Origin: Gordonibacter sp. An230 | GTDB lineage: Bacteria; Actinomycetota; Coriobacteriia; Coriobacteriales; Eggerthellaceae | Reading direction: 5' to 3' | NCBI RefSeq assembly: GCF_002159915.1 | Contig: NZ_NFJP01000020.1 | Coordinates: forward strand, 1 to 64,000 | Length of the DNA stretch: 64,000 bases | Part shown: positions 58,801 to 64,000 of the stretch, piece after piece | Layout of the letters: each line of letters starts with the position of its first letter | How positions within the stretch are numbered: the first letter of the stretch is position 1 | The notes under the pieces: model-generated | Told to the model about the DNA's origin: nothing | Seen by the model: the letters and a program-made list of their open reading frames with translations, nothing else | The model's database searches: none | Program-made: the position numbers and the translations under genes

Positions 58801-61800
58801 ATAGTGGTCGGAGGCGTAGTCGGCCTCTTCGATGACGTAGCGGGTGCCTTGCAGTAGCTTGTCCGCGATGAGCGTCTGGCCGCCTTTCAACCCCACGGTG
58901 AAGCGGCCCTGCGGATCGAGCGGGGTCTGGCCGGGAACAACGGTGCCGTCTGCATCGGTTACCGTGTAGTCTACCGTGCCAGAGAGCGGTTCTCCCGTGC
59001 CGTCTTCGAGCGTCACGGTGAAGTCGAACGTTTTACCGGCGTCGGCCTGCGTGCCCGACACCTGTTTGGAGAGGTTCAAAGTGCCGTAGAGCCAGCGCGC
59101 GTTCGTGAACGTGAGCGTGTCCGCTTGCTCGGCCTCCTCGATGCGGCCGGATCCGTCGCTCTCTTCCGCCGCGCCGCCGTCCGTCGCTTTCCGCACGGTC
59201 GTCTCGTATCCGTCTGCGTCGGTTTCCCACGCGACGTAAGCGGTGCCCACCGGCAGCCCGCTCACGGTGATGGACTGGTCGGATGCGAGGAACATCGGCG
59301 CACCGCCCTCCAACACAAGGTCTCCGTTCTCGTCGGCCATGGCAATGCCGTCGTACGTGCCCTCTGCGCTTCCGCCCAAGGACTGCGTGTAGGGGAACTC
59401 GCCTGAGACGGGCGCGCCCTCGGCGTCCGCGAGGCGCACCGCGAAGGCGAAGGTGCGCGAGGGGTCGGCGCCGTTGCCCTCCACGCGTTTCGACAGCGTG
59501 AGCGCGCCCGCCTGCTTCGTGTTGGTGAACGCCGTCTCGGTGCGCTGGTCGGCGGTGATCGTGCCGCCCGCTATGTCGCCTGCGCGCGCTCCGTCGTCGG
59601 TTGCTCCGTCCGATAGCGCTTCGTCTTCTCCATCCGCCTCCGTCCTCACGACGAACGACGGCTTGAACCCGTGCGCTGCCGCATCCTGCTCCTCCACGGA
59701 GAACCGGGTGCCCTCGGGCAGGTCGGTAAGCGTGAGGGACTGCCCGTCGGCCAAGCTTAACTGAACGGCTCCATGCTCGTCGAGCGAGAGGATTCCGCTT
59801 TCCGCGCCGCCTTCGCCCTTTGCGGCCACCGTGCCTGAAAGCGGCGAGCCCGCCTTGTCGGCCAGCGTGATGCGGAAGGTGAACTCCTGCGCGCGGTCGG
59901 CTGCGGTGATCTGCGAGGATGCTCCGCCCGCCGCTAAGGTCTTCGATACGGTCAGCGATCCGGCTTTCTGCGCGGGCGAAAGCGTCAGCACTCCGTTGTT
60001 GCCGAGGCGAGCCGAGAGCAGCGTTCGGTCGGCCGCTTGGTACTCGGAGACGGAGATGGTTTTCACGTAGGGTGCGGTGGCCGTGGCGTTGGGATGCTTC
60101 GCGTAATCGGCCAGCACGGTCGATGCGCTGAACTTCGGCGTTCCCGCCAGCACGAAGTAGTTCCCCTGCGCATCGGCGTGGAAATGACGGGCGATCTCGT
60201 CGCCCGAGAACGCCACCTCGTAGGGGTCGAACGCGCGAACGGCCGTGGCGGGCGCGCCTGCGGCGCTGGACAGACCGCTTGCCGTGTAGTACGTGTCGAG
60301 GAAGTAATAGGTTTCACCTGTTTGCGGCGACGATGTCAGCGGCTCGAGCTGGCTTTCGGCGGGGTGTCCGTCGGAGGGGGCGACCTCCCCGGGTTTGAGC
60401 TGGAACAGAGGAGCGTCTTTCGTGAACGTGTAATAGGAGTTCGCGGCGTTCGCGAGCGAGTTCATAGTCGATTCGGCCACGATGCCCTCTGCGCCGCCCT
60501 TTTGGAACGCGCCCGCGTACAACAGGAAGTTTCCAAAGGCGTCGGTGGGCGCGTCGTCGCCTAAAACGGCGTGTAGCTCGTCGACGCTCACTTCCTCGCC
60601 CGCGGCCAGTCGGTCAGCGAGCTTGGCTACGTCGCCGCGCGGACCCACCTCGTACACGAGCCGCAGGGGGTAGGTGTCGAGGGCGTCTCCTTCGAGCGTC
60701 ATCTCGGCCGTGCCGTCGGTTCGCTCGGTCACGTACGCCTCGCGTGCGGGGATGCTGTCGGGAGGGATGCTGAGCAGCACGCGCTGGCCGCCGTCGTCGA
60801 GATCCGTCTCCACCATGACCATGAAGTCGTACAAGGGAACGTCGGAGCCGGTGTATTGGTTCTCAAGGTTTCCGATGTAGAAGTAAGTTTGGCACACGGC
60901 GGTGGCTCCGGCCGCTCGGGCGGCCTCGATTCGCTGCCGTGTGGCCGCATCCACGCTTTGCTCCGTCTGCCACCTCCCGGTTTTCGCAGCGGCCACCTCC
61001 GCGTTTCCCGCGAAGCGATAGGGATTGCCCTCGCCTGCCACCAACTGGTGGTCGGCATTCACATAGTAGGCGGCGAAGTTCGAATAACCGTCCGAGGCCG
61101 ACCATGCCACCTGCCCTTCTCCGAGCGCTTCGGAAAGCAGGTAATACGCTGACCACCAATCGATGCCGTAGCGTAGCTGCAGGAAGCGGAGCACGAGCGA
61201 GAGCTGGTCGGCCGCCTCGAGATCCCATGGATCGGCGAACGCGCTCGCTATTGCCTGAGCGGCCTTCGATCCGTCGAGCAGCCGTCCGGCGAACTGGATG
61301 CCTCTCACGCGCTTCACGTTCATGAACGCGCCCAGGTCGTCCTCCATGTTGAATCGGTCGGCAGGGTCGTCGGGCGCAGCGGCGTTCTCGTTGACGGGGG
61401 AGTGGTACTCAATGCGGAGGATGGCGTCCACCGCGGCATCGAACGCGCCGTCGAGCGCAGCGGCATCGAGGGCCGAAAACGAGCGGTCCGCCGCTGTGAA
61501 CTGAAAATCGTCCCGCACGCTCACAAGCCCCCGCACGGGGGCGGGGAAGTCCACGTTCAGCATGCGCAAGCCGCCCAGTCCCGCGCCGTACAGCGGCAGG
61601 GTGACGTTCGGCTCCCCCTGTTCGGCGGCTTCTGCGTACAACGCGCGGGCTTCCTCGATGTTCTCCCTCAGGTTCACGGTGGTCCCGCCCGCGGTGTCCT
61701 CAACTGTCATCGACTTCTGCACGGAGGCCGGTTGCAGCACGTAGTCGCTGATTCCCGATGTGCGGAAGCCGACGGTGTAGAGGCTCAGATCTTGGCCGGA

Positions 61801-62826
61801 GGACCGGTAGGCGTCGTTCACGCGCGCGGCTTCGCTTTGCATGGTGAGCAGCTGGGCCAGCGCGACGTCCGATCCAAATCCCACGACGTGGTCGTCGCTG
61901 GGAAACGCGCCCAAAAAGCCGTTCGCTTCGGGCTCGTCGCCGGTGAAAGCGGGCGGGTTCGCGATGTCGGCGTTCGCTGCGGGCGCGGCGCCGACGCCCA
62001 TGAGAACGAGGTCGGGCGCACGGGGGGTGCCGTTGGCGGACTGCGCGGCCTCGACGAGCAGGTTCCCCGCTTCGTGCAGCGCTAGCTGGGGGTAGGAGTA
62101 GCTGGCGAAGCGTCCCTCGGCGGTTTCGACGCCGGGCGTTTCGGGGGAGGCGGCGATAACGAGGCCGTTGCCGCCGTCGGGAAGGTTGCGGGCGAACTTC
62201 ACGTAGCGGCCTTCGGCGTCGGGTGCGTATGAGTCGAGCGGCAGCATCACCGTGGTGTGCAGGTTGTACCCTATCACAGCCACGCGGTTTTTGCCGTTTA
62301 CGGACTCTTCCTCCATGAGGCGGCCGATGGCGCCGTTCAGCGCGTCGGCGAGGTGCTCCGCATGCGTCTTGCCGTCGTAGGCGAGGGAGTCCAACGTCGA
62401 GTTCAGGGACACGACGAACACGGTGTCGTGCGGGTTCTCCTGCTCGGGACGCACGGTTGACGCTGACGACATGGCGGAAAGGCTCACGAGGAAGTCTTGG
62501 TCGGGATGTTCGAGCTCGCCGGCCGCGATGCCCGCCGCCTCGGCGTCGGCCGCGCTGGCATACACCGACTTGTCCACCCAGAGACGGCCGGCCTCCTCCG
62601 TGGAGTAAACGAGCTCTCCCGCGGCATCTTGCAGGTCGAAGACGTCCATCCAGCTGTTGGCGGTGGAGGGGTCCGTCACTTTCGTGATCGGCTGGGACGT
62701 GCGCGCGCCGTCGTTTGCGTTTCGCTCTTCGTTGGCGGGTCCGGCCAGTGCGCTGATGGGGAAAAGCGTGGCCGCCAGCAGGCAGGCGCAGGCGATGCGC
62801 AGGGTCTTCGGGAGGGATGTTCTCAT
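55837..62826 (-). CDS. giant isopeptide-domain surface protein (pilin/adhesin type)
   Basis: A 2329-residue secreted protein. A signal peptide (about 1-28) precedes a von Willebrand A-like region (about 130-400) whose metal motif is degraded: FVVSLNSTLDS replaces DxSxS. A linker domain to about residue 950 follows. Five repeats of roughly 120 residues open with a GxLxxSK-type start (GALTLSKRVEGNG, YGTLNLSKQVSG and others) and end in FTN-K. Four Spy0128-like pilin isopeptide domains come next, ending near PDPGPEPGPEPSPDPD. The C-terminus has a helix and basic tail, but LGDPCD stands where LPxTG is expected. ATG 62826 after CGAGG. It is likely a cell-wall or membrane-anchored adhesin; no sortase is adjacent. 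Confidence 0.85.
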   Translation of the reverse strand: MRTSLPKTLRIACACLLAATLFPISALAGPANEERNANDGARTSQPITKVTDPSTANSWMDVFDLQDAAGELVYSTEEAGRLWVDKSVYASAADAEAAGIAAGELEHPDQDFLVSLSAMSSASTVRPEQENPHDTVFVVSLNSTLDSLAYDGKTHAEHLADALNGAIGRLMEEESVNGKNRVAVIGYNLHTTVMLPLDSYAPDAEGRYVKFARNLPDGGNGLVIAASPETPGVETAEGRFASYSYPQLALHEAGNLLVEAAQSANGTPRAPDLVLMGVGAAPAANADIANPPAFTGDEPEANGFLGAFPSDDHVVGFGSDVALAQLLTMQSEAARVNDAYRSSGQDLSLYTVGFRTSGISDYVLQPASVQKSMTVEDTAGGTTVNLRENIEEARALYAEAAEQGEPNVTLPLYGAGLGGLRMLNVDFPAPVRGLVSVRDDFQFTAADRSFSALDAAALDGAFDAAVDAILRIEYHSPVNENAAAPDDPADRFNMEDDLGAFMNVKRVRGIQFAGRLLDGSKAAQAIASAFADPWDLEAADQLSLVLRFLQLRYGIDWWSAYYLLSEALGEGQVAWSASDGYSNFAAYYVNADHQLVAGEGNPYRFAGNAEVAAAKTGRWQTEQSVDAATRQRIEAARAAGATAVCQTYFYIGNLENQYTGSDVPLYDFMVMVETDLDDGGQRVLLSIPPDSIPAREAYVTERTDGTAEMTLEGDALDTYPLRLVYEVGPRGDVAKLADRLAAGEEVSVDELHAVLGDDAPTDAFGNFLLYAGAFQKGGAEGIVAESTMNSLANAANSYYTFTKDAPLFQLKPGEVAPSDGHPAESQLEPLTSSPQTGETYYFLDTYYTASGLSSAAGAPATAVRAFDPYEVAFSGDEIARHFHADAQGNYFVLAGTPKFSASTVLADYAKHPNATATAPYVKTISVSEYQAADRTLLSARLGNNGVLTLSPAQKAGSLTVSKTLAAGGASSQITAADRAQEFTFRITLADKAGSPLSGTVAAKGEGGAESGILSLDEHGAVQLSLADGQSLTLTDLPEGTRFSVEEQDAAAHGFKPSFVVRTEADGEDEALSDGATDDGARAGDIAGGTITADQRTETAFTNTKQAGALTLSKRVEGNGADPSRTFAFAVRLADAEGAPVSGEFPYTQSLGGSAEGTYDGIAMADENGDLVLEGGAPMFLASDQSITVSGLPVGTAYVAWETDADGYETTVRKATDGGAAEESDGSGRIEEAEQADTLTFTNARWLYGTLNLSKQVSGTQADAGKTFDFTVTLEDGTGEPLSGTVDYTVTDADGTVVPGQTPLDPQGRFTVGLKGGQTLIADKLLQGTRYVIEEADYASDHYIVKRENAEGVIGPEPALARFTNVKQPGALGIAKLVGGNAGDKQASYSFAVDVEDLFAHSAPEETERAFDAVRYLPDGSTVSERVTFARTSTMGGAPDADDETAGAADGPGAASGTAGTAEVTLRHNEGLLIEGLDSDSAFTVTEIGAEDLIADGYTIYSGSDQSGSLQEGYVHEGALASEAAVGVYFANVKDAFGNLAITKQPAGNAAEDEAAAGRTFAFAIDARDGQGTPLAGAFEAALEGPDGTASPQTVVFANGLARVELPAPATLTIEDLPAQTAYTVSEQSLAAEGYSTEAVGAEGTVTANETAVASFTNRKEYVPAAIEFAGTEVLRGRNEAAGEFAFQLYEADGTTPVLDANGNPVTTVNRAASAGVATGFTLRGLQASEPGTYTYVVREHAPDGTEPLPGVAYDERAYEATVTVAQDARGQLSVSSISFRVDGQPVPGIAFVNQYRTSSGAFSLVAHKSITGTELEAGAFAFTAQEIDPDTEAPVGREIVARNDADGTVSFPSIDASVPLGDEVRRSFLVSESIPGNATADTGFSAGGVTYDTVRHRVDVMGADTDGTGALTFAISEEPTFRNSYDDEAAVVSGLTVQKVLAGRDWQEGDSFTFALRAANAVDADGKPLASGAPLPPSSTISIGAFDAAAQNAVTAGSAVEKTFGDIAFTEPGTYEYSLFEQAADAGGNAASGLDYSSALYTLTVDVTSDGQGHLVASPTLAAVTDDAGEPAEDASGCGLTARFGNTYSNSAFASFDGAVEYTDKSGTRPLENDLFTFSIKAVGDNAESAPRPKLSEAGNAGGLFTFGSAEIEHDDDLAGQTFYYEVRQTIPEGARYSEDGSTATLDGMTYDARVQTITVHVVQEEGADGGHRMAVVVEYPAGEDALQNRVVFHNSYMQPDPGPEPGPEPSPDPDHPAEDGEGGGNAPDGADGGTAASEPLAPLGDPCDRRSAALAAIALGSLVVTALAALVANTRGIAPAKPARRPRL

Positions 62827-63012
62827 GATGCCTCGATTCCGTGCCCCTTCGGAAGGGGCGTTCGTTGGCGAGAGGGTTTTGGCCAGTGTAACAGCCGATT
62901 CCGCTTCGCCTCCGTTTCGGAACCGTCCCGACACCTCCTGTTTGCCGAGAGCAGGCACCGAGGCCCGGGCCCGGTATCGGAGGGTGTCGTCGGTAGGCTC
63001 TTCGTGGGGCTT

Positions 63013-63034
63013 CGCCGGTTTGTTCCAACCGGCG
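63013..63034. other. hairpin in the divergent region before moaA
   Basis: CGCCGGTT (63013-63020) and AACCGGCG (63027-63034) form a perfect 8-bp palindrome with a 6-base loop, midway between the divergent surface-protein and moaA genes. It is a candidate operator or leader structure. Confidence 0.45.
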
Positions 63035-63068
63035 CCGGATCACTGGTGCGCAGACGGGGGATTTGCTT

Positions 63069-63083
63069 TATTATATTCTCAAA
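63069..63083 (+). promoter_or_regulatory. moaA promoter region with the TATATTCTCAAA motif
   Basis: TATTAT at 63069-63074 is the likely -10; no good -35 is seen. TATATTCTCAAA at 63072-63083 is identical to the motif in the modA promoter. Overlap with the -10 suggests repression, consistent with a molybdate- or cofactor-responsive regulator. Confidence 0.5.
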
Positions 63084-63101
63084 CGAGAAGGGAGCGTTCC
63101 C

Positions 63102-64000
63102 ATGAAGGACATCCATGGCCGCACCATCGACTACCTGCGAATATCGTTGACGGATCGCTGCAACTTCCGCTGCATCTACTGTATGCCGGAAGAGGGCGTT
63201 CGCCAGCTTTCACATGACGATATCCTGCGCATCGAGGAGATAGCGCGCGTCGTGCGCGTCGCGGCGGGCCTCGGCGTCAGGAGCGTGCGCCTCACCGGAG
63301 GCGAGCCGCTCGTGCGCAAGGGCGTCGTGGATCTCGTGCGCGAGATCGCGCGCACGCCCGGCATCGAGAACGTGTCGATGACCACGAACGGGGTGCTGCT
63401 GCCGAAGATGGCCGAAGATCTCAAGGAGGCGGGCCTGTCGCGCGTGAACATCTCGCTCGACACGCTCGATCCGGAGCAGTTCAAAGGGATCACGCGGCGC
63501 GGGAACCTGCGTCAAACGCTCGACGGCATCGAAGCGGCGCTTGCGGCGGGCTTCGATCCGGTGAAGATAAACGCCGTCGCCGTGCGCAGCTTAAACCAGG
63601 ACTATCTGGCGTTTGCGAGGCTGTCCGTCGACCGGCCGTTGCACGTGCGCTTCATCGAGTACATGCCGGTGGGGGAGAGCTCGGGTGGCTGCGGGTGCGG
63701 CTGGGGGCCTGAAGACGTCGTGTCGAGCGAGGAGCTGCTCGGCATCGTCAACGAGCGCGCTCGTGCGCAGGGTTTACCCGAGCTCGCGCCTGTCGACGAC
63801 GGCCGTCGCCCGCTCGGCTGGGGTCCGGCCCGCTACTACGAGTTTCCCGGCGCGAGGGGCACGGTGGGTTTTATCAGTCCGCTGTCGCGCCACTTTTGCG
63901 GCGAGTGCAACCGTCTGCGTCTCACGGCCGACGGCAAGCTGCGCCCGTGTTTGTTCTCCGACGACGAGCACGATGTGCGGACGGCGCTGCGCGGGCAAGC
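63102..64000 (+). CDS. moaA: GTP 3',8-cyclase (molybdopterin synthesis), cut by the window end
   Basis: The first 299 residues of MoaA, a radical SAM enzyme that starts molybdopterin synthesis by converting GTP to a cyclic dehydro-GTP. The SAM cluster motif CNFRCIYC (20-27) and TGGEPLVR are present, as is the second cluster region CGECNRLRLTADGKLRPCL. The substrate-binding C-terminal GG lies beyond the window. An insertion with GGCGCG after FIEYMPVGESS adds two cysteines where most MoaA proteins have none. ATG 63102 follows AAGGGAG. It shares a promoter motif with modA, tying cofactor synthesis to molybdate import. Confidence 0.95.
   Translation, partial: MKDIHGRTIDYLRISLTDRCNFRCIYCMPEEGVRQLSHDDILRIEEIARVVRVAAGLGVRSVRLTGGEPLVRKGVVDLVREIARTPGIENVSMTTNGVLLPKMAEDLKEAGLSRVNISLDTLDPEQFKGITRRGNLRQTLDGIEAALAAGFDPVKINAVAVRSLNQDYLAFARLSVDRPLHVRFIEYMPVGESSGGCGCGWGPEDVVSSEELLGIVNERARAQGLPELAPVDDGRRPLGWGPARYYEFPGARGTVGFISPLSRHFCGECNRLRLTADGKLRPCLFSDDEHDVRTALRGQ

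Noticed and set aside
55837-62958. Start of the giant surface protein at 62958
   Set aside because: The extra 44 residues precede the signal peptide, which must be N-terminal; ATG 62826 has a ribosome site and starts directly at the signal.

Overview
The window is about 64 kb of high-GC bacterial DNA. I infer an anaerobic gut actinobacterium of the Coriobacteriia, most likely family Eggerthellaceae. The basis is GC-rich codon use, a LuxR regulator with a twelve-helix membrane sensor next to a Tat-exported flavin reductase, large Cna-B/isopeptide-domain surface proteins, prominent molybdenum genes, and short REP-like palindromes. The genus is not settled. No rRNA, tRNA, CRISPR array, transposase or phage gene was recognised.

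Layout. 0-9.4 kb: Mrp-type P-loop ATPase divergent from an MTA/SAH-deaminase-type amidohydrolase, a 14-helix MFS exporter with a CBS-domain protein, modD, an ECF sigma factor/DUF4179 pair flanked by two copies of an 80-bp palindromic repeat, and a small PGPGW membrane protein. 10.3-15.6 kb: an EF-G paralogue and a Cna-B-repeat surface protein. 16.4-25.7 kb: two ABC export systems. One has two permeases, an ATPase and an ABC-like/LytTR fusion regulator. The other is an ATPase plus YhgE/Pip protein with a TetR regulator. 26.5-29.7 kb: LuxR regulator and Tat lipoprotein flavoprotein. 30.9-38.7 kb: housekeeping genes glmS, acpS, nnrD, a DUF308 protein and ligA, separated by unusually long repeat-bearing spacers. 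39.7-45.3 kb: a five-gene nickel/peptide-type ABC importer whose ATPase has a histidine-rich N-terminus, behind a GTGTTAC-N13-GTAACAC palindrome. 45.9-49.5 kb: modABC, with an unusual exported N-terminal domain fused to ModB. 49.5-55.6 kb: a TetR gene divergent from a tightly overlapped operon of glycosyltransferase, NAD-dependent reductase, metallo-beta-lactamase-fold hydrolase, PaaK/F390-synthetase-type adenylate-forming enzyme and KAS III. 55.8-62.8 kb: a 2329-residue surface protein. 63.1 kb to the edge: moaA, cut by the window end.

How it works together. Molybdate uptake (modABC), modD and molybdopterin synthesis (moaA), plus a probable nickel importer, point to a metabolism built on molybdo- and nickel enzymes. 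modA and moaA share a 12-base promoter motif. The strongest candidate for an undescribed system is the 50.3-55.6 kb operon, which parallels the logic of the olefin/beta-lactone (Ole) pathway but has a hydrolase of a different fold and an added glycosyltransferase. The second is a pair of structured palindromic elements at 26.2 and 38.9 kb whose inner hairpins differ by compensating base changes.
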